Below are positions 1 through 9,182 of a DNA stretch of 64,000 nt, piece by piece (within the stretch, counting starts at the first letter, position 1; every line of letters starts with the position of its first letter). The translations under genes and the position numbers were made by a program. The notes under the pieces were generated by a model. That model saw nothing but the letters and a program-made list of their open reading frames with translations. It made no database searches and was not told the origin of the DNA. The stretch spans positions 1-64,000 of the forward strand of contig SULG01000006.1 in NCBI GenBank assembly GCA_005524015.1. Reading direction: 5' to 3'. This stretch comes from Candidatus Jettenia ecosi (GTDB lineage Bacteria; Planctomycetota; Brocadiia; Brocadiales; Brocadiaceae).

Positions 1-114
1 ATCCTCGAAAATAGAACCAGAACTATAATCCAAGACTTTGATCCTGCTAACAAGTGTATTGCAAAAACACTTCCGATTTCCTATGCTAAAAACTTACGGG
101 ATTTACTGAAATAA
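1..114 (+). CDS. C-terminal end of an unidentified protein (partial)
   Basis: An open frame enters from the left edge and ends at TAA 112-114, giving 37 residues that finish in YAKNLRDLLK. The tail is mixed charged/hydrophobic with one Cys and no motif I recognise, so no function is proposed. It is followed by about 155 bases without a gene before the AsmA-like protein. It could also be a chance open frame, since the start lies outside the window. Confidence 0.4.
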   Translation: MLENRTRTIIQDFDPANKCIAKTLPISYAKNLRDLLK

Positions 115-270
115 ATACCCGATGATTATAGGGCAACTTTCCGTACAGGGCAAGGATTTTTTATACCATACGTATTTTAACTCTTTTAAAAATTTAAACT
201 TGAAATAAATCATGAATAACAGTAACCTTAATTATCTTATACTACCTAAAATAGCTGAAAATGGAATTTA

Positions 271-2598
271 ATGAAAAGAAATTTAATTATTCTCTTAATC
301 ATTATTGGTTTTATTACAGGAGGAATCGCACTAGGATATAGAGTTATCAAAAGGGCAACGTCAGATGAGGCAATAAAGAATCGGTTGCTAAGCATGGTAA
401 AGGATTTTGGCGAGGCAAAAATTGATCATGCTCACATGGATTTCCTGGAAGGAATTATCATTGATAATTTCTCTTTCACCGGTACATCCGCAGATGTGCA
501 AGGCAAATCTGTCAGAATTCCTAAAATTGTTTTAAAGCACGATCCTCAAAGCCTTATAAGAGGCCAGATCAATATTAGCAATGCTATTATTATTGCGCCA
601 GAACTAACCATCGAGAAACCTTCAGATATATGGTCTCTTCTGGATGTCATTAAAGTAAACTTTAGTAAGGCAGAAATGCCGGTTTATATAGACGCATTGC
701 GCCACGGTATCGAAATAAGGGATTTGAAAATCCATATTAAAGAAGATACGCAGACAAGCAGTCCGGAAATCAAGTTGTCCGGTATCAATATCACCTTTTC
801 ACCTTATGCAGGCTCTTTTAAAGATATTCATATTAAAGGGAGTATCGATGATGAATTATTAGGAAATTATCTGTTTACGATGAGGCTTCATCCCGGAGTT
901 CCGAGTCTTGATGTCGAAGCATGTGCGAAAAATCTAGCGCTGGATGAAACGGTTTTAGCCCGGTTCCCCTATATTGGTAAAATGCTGTGGGATAACTATA
1001 AACCGATAGGGAAAATCAATGTATCCTGTATTGCTCGTTTTGATAATCAGGATAATCAGAAAAAGATGGATTACGATATCAATGTTGGTCTCAACGGTAT
1101 CATGGCCATGTATGAAGATTGGCCTTTTCTCATCTATGATTTACACGGTGATATAGAGATCAATCCTGCAAAGTTATATCTCAAGGGAATTGCAGGTTAT
1201 ATCAGGAGCGGAGATCACTCATCCCAGGCTGAGTTCAGAGGTGAATTTAGTCTTCACGGTTCCCAAAAGACCTTTGTGATGACTATTCCTAATCTGTTTG
1301 TGAACCGGGAATTTTTAGAAAATATCCCCGGTACCGGCATCGGTAAGCAGATATGGTCAAAAATGCGCCCAAACGGTTTAGTTGACCTGACCTTTCAATA
1401 TAGTGAAGGAGAGCATCAGAATAAGCATAACTTTCTGGTCGTTGATTGTAAGGGTTTAGAAATTAACCCTGCTGATTTCCCCTTACCTATATCGTATTTG
1501 AATGGGCAATTCAAGATATGTAACAATATCATTTTATTCAAGAATACCAGTGGTTTTATTCAATGTGGCGATCAATCTGTTTTTACTGAAATGAACGGCG
1601 TTTATGACATGAAAAGTGAACGGAAGATATTTAACCTTCATGTGCCGAATGTATTTATTACAAAGACTTTCTTAAAAAATCTGCCAAACAAAGAAATTGG
1701 TGAAAAGCTGTTGACAACTCTCAGCCCGCGGGGTAAAGCAGATGTCGTCGCTCATTTTCAGGGCTTTAAGGATGAAAAGGACAATGACTATTCAATAGAG
1801 ATTAATCTGAAAGGCTGCGATATAATTGTCAGTAAATATAAGATTCCTATTTGGGGGATAGAAGGAAGGCTGGATCTTAATAAAAAAAGACTCGTAAGTG
1901 AACGTATAAGCGCCAGATGTTATGGTGGAAATCTGGAAGGAAACCTCTTAGTTAACCGGGATACAAACCCTTATCGCTATGAGGGGGAGTTGACTCTTTC
2001 AAGAATCAATATAGAAGAAGTGGCTCATCATATTATTCAGACAGAGAAGCTGTGGTCAGGACTTCTGTATGGCAGGATTGCCTACAAGGGAAGAAGCTTT
2101 GATATCAAAGATTTTTCTGCCCATGGACAATTAAACGTAGCCGATGGTTCTCTTTCAGACGTTCCCGTTATTCTTAGTGTTTTTAACTTTCTCAGTCTGA
2201 GTTTACCCAAAAAAGAAACTTTCCATAGCGCACAAGCAACATTTATGATAAAAAACAGCTTGATTCATGTTGCTAGCAGCAAAGTCTCCAGTGATAGCGT
2301 TGAACTTAACGGGCGCGGGGATATCAACTTCAATGGAGATCTCCACTTGAATATTGTTGCGGGATTCGATAAAAACTTTTTTTCAGAGATTCCTCTCATA
2401 GGGAAGTTGTTTGATTTTGTAGTTGGCGGTGTACGGAGGCAACTGACTATGGTCGAAATCAAGGGTAACTTTTTCAAGCCAGAAATCCATTCTGTGCCTT
2501 TTAAACCGATTACCCGTTCTATTAAGAATGTATTTGATTTATTACCGAAAGATGAACATGATATAACTATCGGAACTGAAGAAAAACATAAAAAATAA
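271..2598 (+). CDS. AsmA-like / YhdP-type inner-membrane protein
   Basis: A 775-residue protein with one N-terminal membrane anchor (about residues 4-24, preceded by MKRN) and a long beta-rich region outside the cytoplasm. The last ~170 residues carry the pattern typical of AsmA-like C-terminal domains: a layer that 'grows' a polar segment (ELNGRGDINFNGDLHLNI), then a hydrophobic IPLIGKLFDFVVGG stretch. AsmA/YhdP/TamB relatives are thought to bridge the periplasm and move lipids to the outer membrane; that role here is inference. The ATG at 271 has only a weak GGAA upstream. The acyl-CoA synthetase starts 11 bases after its stop, so the two are probably cotranscribed although functionally unrelated. 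Confidence 0.7.
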   Translation: MKRNLIILLIIIGFITGGIALGYRVIKRATSDEAIKNRLLSMVKDFGEAKIDHAHMDFLEGIIIDNFSFTGTSADVQGKSVRIPKIVLKHDPQSLIRGQINISNAIIIAPELTIEKPSDIWSLLDVIKVNFSKAEMPVYIDALRHGIEIRDLKIHIKEDTQTSSPEIKLSGINITFSPYAGSFKDIHIKGSIDDELLGNYLFTMRLHPGVPSLDVEACAKNLALDETVLARFPYIGKMLWDNYKPIGKINVSCIARFDNQDNQKKMDYDINVGLNGIMAMYEDWPFLIYDLHGDIEINPAKLYLKGIAGYIRSGDHSSQAEFRGEFSLHGSQKTFVMTIPNLFVNREFLENIPGTGIGKQIWSKMRPNGLVDLTFQYSEGEHQNKHNFLVVDCKGLEINPADFPLPISYLNGQFKICNNIILFKNTSGFIQCGDQSVFTEMNGVYDMKSERKIFNLHVPNVFITKTFLKNLPNKEIGEKLLTTLSPRGKADVVAHFQGFKDEKDNDYSIEINLKGCDIIVSKYKIPIWGIEGRLDLNKKRLVSERISARCYGGNLEGNLLVNRDTNPYRYEGELTLSRINIEEVAHHIIQTEKLWSGLLYGRIAYKGRSFDIKDFSAHGQLNVADGSLSDVPVILSVFNFLSLSLPKKETFHSAQATFMIKNSLIHVASSKVSSDSVELNGRGDINFNGDLHLNIVAGFDKNFFSEIPLIGKLFDFVVGGVRRQLTMVEIKGNFFKPEIHSVPFKPITRSIKNVFDLLPKDEHDITIGTEEKHKK

Positions 2599-2609
2599 CT
2601 CTTTCATCT

Positions 2610-4700
2610 ATGCTAGAACATTTCTTTTCACCAAAAACAATAGCCGTCATTGGCGCCTCCCGCGAGGAGGGTAAAGTAGGGCACGATTTACTCAAAAATC
2701 TGGTTAGTTACGGATATACCGGTACGATCTATCCTATAAATCCTAAAGCGGATACTATCCTGGGAATTAAGGTATATGCTAACCTTAAGGACATTCGCGA
2801 TACGATTGATCTTGCCGTAATTGTTATTCCTGCCGTCTTTGTAAAACACGTGGTAGATGAATGTATTGAGAAAGGGATCGATTCAATCATTGTTATCAGT
2901 TCCGGCTTTAAGGAAAGCGGCATTGAGGGTGCCGCAAGGGAGCGGGAACTGTACCAAAAGATTAAACAGCATTCGATACGTATGCTGGGGCCAAACTGCC
3001 TTGGATTAATCAATACGCAATCATCTCTGAACGCTTCTTTTGCAGCCGACATGCCTGCAGAAGGGAATATTGGATTTTTTTCGCAATCGGGAGCGCTTTG
3101 TACTTCTATTTTAGATTGGTCTATAGTCGAGTATATTGGATTTTCTAAATTCATCAGTATCGGAAATAAGACCGATATTGACGAAGTCGACCTTATAAAA
3201 GCCCTGGAAGAAGATACCTATACGAGGGTTATTCTCGGTTATCTGGAAGGGGTAAAAAACGGAACCGTATTTATCGCCTCTGCCCAAAAAGCAACCAAAA
3301 AGAAACCCATGATTATCATAAAATCAGGGGGTACCACAGCAGGCGCAAAGGCTGCTTCATCGCATACAGGGACATTAGCTGGCTCTGAAAGAGCCTTTGA
3401 TGCGGCATTTAAACAATCCGGCGTTTTACGGGCAAATACCATTGAAGAACTTTTTGATTATGCCAGAATATTTAGTTATCAGCATCTGCCAAAAGGGCCG
3501 CGCATAGCATTAATCACCAATGCAGGCGGTCCCGGAATTATTACTGCCGATGCGGTGGAACGTTCAAAAATAAAAATGGCAGCATTTTCCAGGAATACCA
3601 TTGAAACCCTTCGTTCTTTCTTGCCGGAGATGGCAAATGTATATAATCCAATAGATGTGCTGGGAGATGCAAAGGCAGACCGATACAAATTTGTTATTGA
3701 GGAAGTGGTAAAAGACACGAATGTAGATGTGATCCTGGTTATTCTTACGCCTCAAACCATGACGGAAATAGAAAAAACTGCGGAGGTGATTGGCGAAATC
3801 TCGCACCGTACCGATAAAACGATAGTAACTTCCTTTATGGGTGGTAAAAGAATCGAAAGCGCTTTTAAGATCCTGGCTCAAAAAAAGATACCAAATTATG
3901 TATTTCCTGAACGTGCAGTATCAGCTATCGAAGCTATGTACCACTATACCTTGTGGCAGAAAAAACCATTGCCAAAAATTGAGGAAATTCAGATCCAAAA
4001 GGAGAATGTGTCATCTCTTATAAAGAAACTCAGACAGGCAGGGCATCCACATTTAAATGAAGAAGAAGTAAAAGAGGTAATCTCGACCTACGGTTTCAGG
4101 ATTCCAAAGAGTATTCTCGCCACTTCAGAAATAGAGGCTGTGAAAGCTGCGGAGGAAATCGGATACCCCGTTGTTATCAAAATTTCTTCTCCCGATATCC
4201 TGCATAAATCAGATTTTGGAGGAGTGGTAATAGGAGTGCAGGATCCGTCAGAAGTGAGAAAATATTTTCGCGATATTACTCAAAAGGCGCGCCGTCTTAT
4301 GCCGGATGCTGAGATAAAAGGCGTCCTGGTGCAGCAAATGGTCACAGGCGGCAAAGAGGTTATTCTTGGGATGTCGCGTGACCCGCAATTTGGCCCGCTC
4401 CTCATGTTCGGTCTCGGTGGTATTTATATAGAGGTGCTCAAGGATGTTACCTTCCGGGTAGCGCCGATTGGATCAGATGAGGCAAAAGAGATGGTCCATG
4501 AGATCCGGTCTTTTCCTCTTTTAAAAGGTGTACGGGGCGAGAAACCTGCTGATATACCTGCCATTGTGGATAGTATTATAAGGCTTTCGCGCATGGTAAC
4601 AGATTTTCCTGAGATCGTGGAGATGGATATAAATCCCCTGGTTGTATTCCCTGAGGGTAATGGAGCGATAGCCATAGATGCGCGCATTTCGATATCATAA
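2610..4700 (+). CDS. ADP-forming acyl-CoA (acetyl-CoA) synthetase, fused alpha-beta
   Basis: A 696-residue fused NDP-forming acyl-CoA synthetase, expected to interconvert acetyl-CoA (or another acyl-CoA) + ADP + Pi with acid + ATP + CoA in the cytoplasm. Order: CoA-binding Rossmann domain (about 5-130, starting with IAVIGASREEGKVG), succinyl-CoA-ligase-like domain, a linker, then an ATP-grasp domain (about 475-695, with GYPVVIKISSPDILHKSD). The SSHTG motif carries the phosphorylatable His at residue 252. Length matches one-chain bacterial/archaeal enzymes. No Shine-Dalgarno is seen before ATG 2610, so translation may depend on the upstream gene 11 bases away. The next gene is a DRTGG/Pta-N-like protein, which supports a role in acetate or acyl-CoA energy conservation. 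Acyl specificity cannot be read from sequence. Confidence 0.9.
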   Translation: MLEHFFSPKTIAVIGASREEGKVGHDLLKNLVSYGYTGTIYPINPKADTILGIKVYANLKDIRDTIDLAVIVIPAVFVKHVVDECIEKGIDSIIVISSGFKESGIEGAARERELYQKIKQHSIRMLGPNCLGLINTQSSLNASFAADMPAEGNIGFFSQSGALCTSILDWSIVEYIGFSKFISIGNKTDIDEVDLIKALEEDTYTRVILGYLEGVKNGTVFIASAQKATKKKPMIIIKSGGTTAGAKAASSHTGTLAGSERAFDAAFKQSGVLRANTIEELFDYARIFSYQHLPKGPRIALITNAGGPGIITADAVERSKIKMAAFSRNTIETLRSFLPEMANVYNPIDVLGDAKADRYKFVIEEVVKDTNVDVILVILTPQTMTEIEKTAEVIGEISHRTDKTIVTSFMGGKRIESAFKILAQKKIPNYVFPERAVSAIEAMYHYTLWQKKPLPKIEEIQIQKENVSSLIKKLRQAGHPHLNEEEVKEVISTYGFRIPKSILATSEIEAVKAAEEIGYPVVIKISSPDILHKSDFGGVVIGVQDPSEVRKYFRDITQKARRLMPDAEIKGVLVQQMVTGGKEVILGMSRDPQFGPLLMFGLGGIYIEVLKDVTFRVAPIGSDEAKEMVHEIRSFPLLKGVRGEKPADIPAIVDSIIRLSRMVTDFPEIVEMDINPLVVFPEGNGAIAIDARISIS

Positions 4701-4760
4701 GGAGATTGGTCTCGTGTACATGTTGATAATATCTGTATATTTATTCCTAAGGGGGTTATC

Positions 4761-5834
4761 ATGATACCCATATTTATTGCTTCTCTTTCAGCTTTTTCCG
4801 GAAAGAATCTTATCTGTCTTGGTTTAGGCCTGAAATTTAAAAAAGACGGATACCGGGTTGGATATTTTAAACCCGTTGGGTTTTCACCGGTTATCGTTGA
4901 TGACGTGTTTACTGATGAGGATGCTGTCTTTCTGTCGAAAGCGCTGGATGTAAACGAACCGCTCCAGTCAATTTGTCCTGTTGTGGTAACAGATGATCTC
5001 ATACGACGACTGATGAAGGGTGAAGAATTATCCATTCGCCAAAAGACAATGGAAGCTTTTCGGCGGTCTTCTCTTGGAAAGGATATCATGATTACCAGAG
5101 GTTTGGGCAGGCTTTCCGGTGGCACATGCCTGCGTTTTTCAGAATTGGATTTTATCAAAGAATCTGGCGCAAAGGTAATTTTTGTAGATAAATATCAGGC
5201 TCATATCGATATGCTCGATGGATTTCTTTATGCGTCCAAAGTACTGGGAGATCAATTGCTCGGAGTAGTGTTTAATCTTATTCCTTCCGGAAAATTAGCT
5301 TTTGTCCGGGAAATCCTTGTTCCATTTCTGAAAGCTAACGGTATTACAACACTAGGGTGTATTCAAAAAGATCCGGTCCTCGGGGCGGTGCCAATCAGGG
5401 AAGTGGTTCGTGCTCTTAACGGAAAAATTCTTTGCTGTGAGGATAAAATGGAAGAATTAATTGAACATTTCATGATAGGGGCAATGAATGTCGAAAGCGC
5501 CTTGAGTTATTTCCGAAGGTTTTCAAATAAGGCTGTCATTACCGGGGGTGACCGTAGTGACATACATTTAGCGGCAATCGAGACGCCTACAAAGTGCTTA
5601 ATCCTCACCGGCGGGCTCTATCCACACGCTTCTATTTTAGGTCGCGCCCAGGAAGCCGGTATTCCTGTCATTGTAGTTCAATCAGATACGGCAACTGCTG
5701 TTGAAACGTGCGAAAACCTGTCGGGATATATTAGTTTACACTTTAAGTCTAAGATACAACGTGCTGCCGAGGTGGTAGAACGTGAAATTGATTTTAACAC
5801 TATTTACAAACAGTTGAGTTTACCGAATATTTAA
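4761..5834 (+). CDS. BioD-like P-loop + DRTGG domain protein (Pta N-terminal-like)
   Basis: A 357-residue protein resembling the N-terminal regulatory half of long phosphotransacetylases: a dethiobiotin-synthetase-like P-loop fold (SLSAFSGKNLICLGLG at residues ~8-23) followed by a DRTGG-type domain (about 225-330). The catalytic phosphotransacetylase domain is absent. The P-loop reads SGKN rather than SGKT/S, so nucleotide binding may be altered. A clear ribosome site (AAGGGGG) lies about 8 bases before ATG 4761. It sits 60 bases after the acyl-CoA synthetase and 29 before ftsH. Stand-alone proteins of this family often neighbour such synthetases, so a sensing or regulatory role in acetyl-CoA metabolism is plausible but unproven. 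Confidence 0.75.
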   Translation: MIPIFIASLSAFSGKNLICLGLGLKFKKDGYRVGYFKPVGFSPVIVDDVFTDEDAVFLSKALDVNEPLQSICPVVVTDDLIRRLMKGEELSIRQKTMEAFRRSSLGKDIMITRGLGRLSGGTCLRFSELDFIKESGAKVIFVDKYQAHIDMLDGFLYASKVLGDQLLGVVFNLIPSGKLAFVREILVPFLKANGITTLGCIQKDPVLGAVPIREVVRALNGKILCCEDKMEELIEHFMIGAMNVESALSYFRRFSNKAVITGGDRSDIHLAAIETPTKCLILTGGLYPHASILGRAQEAGIPVIVVQSDTATAVETCENLSGYISLHFKSKIQRAAEVVEREIDFNTIYKQLSLPNI

Positions 5835-5863
5835 GCGGTGTAGTTTCAATCTAAGGAGCATAT

Positions 5864-7723
5864 ATGTTCAAAGATTTCAAAAAAATAAAATTTGAAATGC
5901 CTAAGAAATTTTCCATATGGCATATTATCATTGCCTTTGGATTTTTCATTTTACTGCAAATGTACTTAATGAACCCCGGGGTAAGGAATATTACCTATAG
6001 CGATTTTAAAAAGCTGGTAAAAGAGGGCAATGTCCTGGAATGTTACATCAACCATGCTATGATTCGTGGTAAATTGCGGGAGGCAGAGCGTGGAACAACG
6101 AAAAATGCGGTCTTTATTACCGCCCGTGTGGAAGATCCGGATCTCGTCAGAGACCTTGAACTCATGGGTGTTAAATACGCCGGGCATTATGAGAGTCCCT
6201 GGTTTAAAACATTCTTCTTTTCCTGGGTACTGCCCTTATTAATCTTATTTGTGATCTGGCGTTTTATCTTTAAACGCTACGGACCTGCCGGCAGTATCAT
6301 GACCTTCGGAAAGAGCAAAGGCCGTCTCTATGTGCAGGAAGATCTGAACGTAACCTTTGATGATGTGGCAGGAATTGATGAGGCCAAAGAAGAGCTGCAA
6401 GAGATTATAGAATTCCTGAAGACCCCGGATAAATTTCGCGCATTAGGCGGAAAGATTCCCAAAGGAGTTTTGTTAGTCGGCGCTCCGGGAACAGGAAAAA
6501 CCCTGCTTGCAAAGGCTGTTGCAGGCGAAGCCGGCGTGCCGTTTTTTAATATGAGTGGTTCAGAGTTTGTAGAAATGTTTGTCGGTGTTGGCGCTGCCCG
6601 GGTGCGGGATTTATTTAGCCAGGCAGATCAGAAAGCCCCTTGTATTATCTTTATTGACGAGCTTGATGCCCTGGGCAAATCACGGGGAACAAATCCCATG
6701 GGCGGACACGATGAACGGGAGCAGACGTTAAATCAATTGCTGGTAGAAATGGACGGATTTGACTCAAACAAAGGTGTGATTATTATGGGCTCTACCAATC
6801 GTCCGGAAATGCTGGATAGCGCCCTCCTGAGGCCTGGCAGGTTTGATCGCCAGGTAGTTGTTGACCGTCCTGACCTGCATGGTCGGGAAGCAATACTAAA
6901 GGTGCATGCGAAAGAGGTAAAACTCGAAAAAGATATTAATCTGCATTCCGTTGCAGCCATGACACCGGGATTCGTTGGTGCAGACCTTGCCAACCTCGTT
7001 AACGAGGCAGCCCTGCTTGCAGCAAGAAGAAATAAGAATGCTGTTGGTATGCCAGAATTTGAGGAGGCAATTGACCGTATCATGACAGGTCTTGAAAAAA
7101 AGAAGCGACTGATGAACACAAAAGAGAAAGAGATCGTTGCCCACCATGAATCAGGACATGCATTGGTTGCATGCTCTGTACCGCATGCAGACCCCGTTCG
7201 GAAGATATCGATGATTCCCCGCGGTATTGGCGCTCTCGGGTATACTATACAAAAACCTACAGAAGACCGGTATTTGATGACAAGGGCAGAACTCCTTGAC
7301 CGCATAGCTATCTTGCTTGGCGGAAGGGTTGCAGAAGAAATTATCTTTCATGAAATATCAACCGGCGCTCAAAATGATTTGGTCAAAGCTACCGATATTG
7401 CCAAATTAATGGTTAAGGAGTATGGAATGAGTGATAAGATGGGTTTGATAACGTTTGAGCAGGGCAACAGGCCGCTCTTTCTCAATGGAGGATTTACTTC
7501 TAGTAAAGAGTATAGCGAAGAAACAGCACGGGAAATAGATTTGGAAATTAAGAAAATTATTGACGATTCGTTTCATCGTGTAAAGGACCTCTTGACAGGA
7601 AAAAAGGAAATATTGCAGGGTATGGCAAAAAAACTTATGGAACAAGAGGTTATTGAGGGGGAGGAGTTAAAAAAACTCTTAGAGGAACTACACAAATCCA
7701 ATGGGAAACAGAACGATGGTTAA
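5864..7723 (+). CDS. ftsH: ATP-dependent zinc metalloprotease FtsH
   Basis: A 619-residue membrane AAA+ protease that degrades misfolded membrane proteins and short-lived regulators. Two membrane helices (about 18-36 and 115-135) flank a periplasmic segment. Then comes the AAA+ module with Walker A GAPGTGKT (206-213), Walker [12 protein letters not shown] and the SRH region ending in LRPGRFDRQ. The M41 zinc protease follows, with HHESGH at 427-432 (catalytic HExxH). The pore motif is FVG within [21 protein letters not shown] precedes ATG 5864 at good spacing. Its last 23 bases overlap the PAS-GGDEF gene. Length and motif order are standard. Confidence 0.97.
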   Translation: MFKDFKKIKFEMPKKFSIWHIIIAFGFFILLQMYLMNPGVRNITYSDFKKLVKEGNVLECYINHAMIRGKLREAERGTTKNAVFITARVEDPDLVRDLELMGVKYAGHYESPWFKTFFFSWVLPLLILFVIWRFIFKRYGPAGSIMTFGKSKGRLYVQEDLNVTFDDVAGIDEAKEELQEIIEFLKTPDKFRALGGKIPKGVLLVGAPGTGKTLLAKAVAGEAGVPFFNMSGSEFVEMFVGVGAARVRDLFSQADQKAPCIIFIDELDALGKSRGTNPMGGHDEREQTLNQLLVEMDGFDSNKGVIIMGSTNRPEMLDSALLRPGRFDRQVVVDRPDLHGREAILKVHAKEVKLEKDINLHSVAAMTPGFVGADLANLVNEAALLAARRNKNAVGMPEFEEAIDRIMTGLEKKKRLMNTKEKEIVAHHESGHALVACSVPHADPVRKISMIPRGIGALGYTIQKPTEDRYLMTRAELLDRIAILLGGRVAEEIIFHEISTGAQNDLVKATDIAKLMVKEYGMSDKMGLITFEQGNRPLFLNGGFTSSKEYSEETAREIDLEIKKIIDDSFHRVKDLLTGKKEILQGMAKKLMEQEVIEGEELKKLLEELHKSNGKQNDG

Positions 7724-8822
7724 GGTATATATCAATAAATATAAATATTGTGTTCTTGGTGTTATTGTTGCTCTGAATTGTGCTATAGTAAGTATTTTTA
7801 AATTGGAGGGAATTACCTTCGGTCTGGCGGTCCTTGCTTTTTTCTGCACGTTACAGTTCCTCACGAAAAATGAGGAACAGAACCCACCAATCGAGGAAAA
7901 ACCGGATATCGTTTCTGAAAGCTTATTGCATGAGATTATGAATGTTGTTCCCGAAGTAGTATACGTCTCCATGTTCAATGGTTCTGTAAAATATATCAGT
8001 AATGGGATAGAAAAATTTATAGGATATAAGCCGGATGAAATTTATAAAACACGAAACTTCCTGCTCAATCAGGTACATCCCGATGATAAAGAAAAGGTAT
8101 CAAAGCAGATACACCTGTTACAGAAGGGAGGTGAGGCGACTGTAGAGTATCGCTTATTAAAAAAAGATGGAACCTACGTATGGGTTTCCGATTACCTGAA
8201 CACGATGAAAAATGAATGGGGCAATATAACTCATTATCATGGCATTTTGATTAATATTGATGAAAGAAAAACACATGATAAGAATTTGCAAATGTTAAAT
8301 ACCAGAATACATCAATTAAACGATATGGTTAATCACCATGCCGTACGGGATAGCTTAACGAACGCTTATAACAAACGATATTCACTCGTAATCTTACAAA
8401 ATGAGTTTAATCGCGCACGAGCACAAAATAAACCCTTATCATGCCTTCTCATAGACATCGATCATCTTGAATGTATTAATACCAGATACGGATATTTTCT
8501 TGGAAATCGTATCCTTACTGATATCGCCAAATGTCTCCAGAAAAATCTTAGTTCTTCTGATGTAGTTTCCCGGTTTGGAGACGATGAATTTTTGATTCTT
8601 TTGCCGGAGGTTACTGAGGAGGAATTAGATAGCGTGTCTGTTTCACTCGTGAAAGAGATTGAGAAATGCCTTATAAAAGATGAAGAGAAAAATATCACCA
8701 TTCCTTTTACCGTAACCGTAGGAATGAGCACTGTTACCACGAAGACAAAGAATATTACCGATTTAATTGAGCAGGCAATCAATGCACTCTATACTGCGAA
8801 AAGAACGAAAAGAAGCGCTTAA
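7701..8822 (+). CDS. Membrane PAS-GGDEF protein with degenerate GDDEF site
   Basis: A 373-residue signalling protein: two close N-terminal membrane helices (about 10-52), a PAS domain with its PAC tail (about 75-190, YVWVSDYLN...[10 protein letters not shown]), then a GGDEF domain. The signature reads R-F-G-D-D-E-F at 291-297, so the second Gly of GG(D/E)EF is Asp. There is no RxxD inhibitory site at the expected place (SSSD instead). The domain is otherwise well kept, so it may be a weak cyclase or a c-di-GMP/GTP-sensing pseudoenzyme. The start overlaps ftsH by 23 bases; ATG 7716 is an alternative that shortens it by five residues. It is the only diguanylate-cyclase-like gene in the window, and a candidate c-di-GMP riboswitch lies at 20.8 kb. 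Confidence 0.85.
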   Translation: MGNRTMVKVYINKYKYCVLGVIVALNCAIVSIFKLEGITFGLAVLAFFCTLQFLTKNEEQNPPIEEKPDIVSESLLHEIMNVVPEVVYVSMFNGSVKYISNGIEKFIGYKPDEIYKTRNFLLNQVHPDDKEKVSKQIHLLQKGGEATVEYRLLKKDGTYVWVSDYLNTMKNEWGNITHYHGILINIDERKTHDKNLQMLNTRIHQLNDMVNHHAVRDSLTNAYNKRYSLVILQNEFNRARAQNKPLSCLLIDIDHLECINTRYGYFLGNRILTDIAKCLQKNLSSSDVVSRFGDDEFLILLPEVTEEELDSVSVSLVKEIEKCLIKDEEKNITIPFTVTVGMSTVTTKTKNITDLIEQAINALYTAKRTKRSA

Positions 8823-8836
8823 AAGAACTCGTAATT

Positions 8837-9166
8837 ACTCAAAAGAAGGCACAAATCGGGGTAGGGGAGAACCTCATATGCATCAGGCTAAAATGTGCAA
8901 ACGGTGAGGAATAACAAGCCACCCATAATCCCCCTTTAAAAAAAGGATAAGTTTTCTTAGGGGAGATTAGAGGGGAACATGGACACACATTGCTCTTTTT
9001 CCAGGGGGATACCTCCTTTTTCATGGAACACTATTCTTAGCTTGATGCAGAGAGGGGAGAACCTTGTGTTCGGCCCGGTTAGGGAAAAGTGGAGGGGTTT
9101 TAGGATTTGCACAAAGGGTGGAAGCACCCGGGGTTCGTCACTACTATGATCCAACAGTATTTTGAG
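8837..9166. repeat. Composite repeat filling the ftsH/GGDEF-lon gap
   Basis: Nearly the whole gap is repeat. The outer element starts near ACTCAAAAG (8838) and ends with CCAACAGTATTTTGAG (9151-9166), an end also seen at 63191-63206 and, diverged, at 21625-21640 and 47344. Inside it sits the CATATGCATC-ended element described separately. The body carries GGGGAGAACC...CTTGTGTTCGGCC and a poly-C/poly-G hairpin module. Only 16 bases separate its right end from the probable lon ATG. Confidence 0.8.
8875..9052. mobile_element. MITE family A copy 1 (CATATGCATC ends, perfect 12-bp TSD)
   Basis: Begins CATATGCATCAGGCTAA and ends with TTAGCTTGATGCAGAG, an inverted repeat of about 13 well-matched bases. 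It is flanked by a perfect 12-bp direct repeat, AGGGGAGAACCT, at 8863-8874 and 9053-9064. No coding capacity. Related copies lie at 21368, 25713, 46291 and 52203. Confidence 0.85.
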
Positions 9167-9182
9167 CGCCTGCGATTACTCT

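Noticed and set aside
4424..5158. 244-codon minus-strand frame
   Set aside because: It spans the end of the acyl-CoA synthetase and start of the DRTGG gene, both well supported on the plus strand; Ser/Arg-rich antisense product.
9162..9182. TTG 9162 as lon start
   Set aside because: The seven extra codons lie at the edge of a dispersed repeat (TTTTGAG) and precede the normal Lon N terminus; ATG 9183 is simpler.
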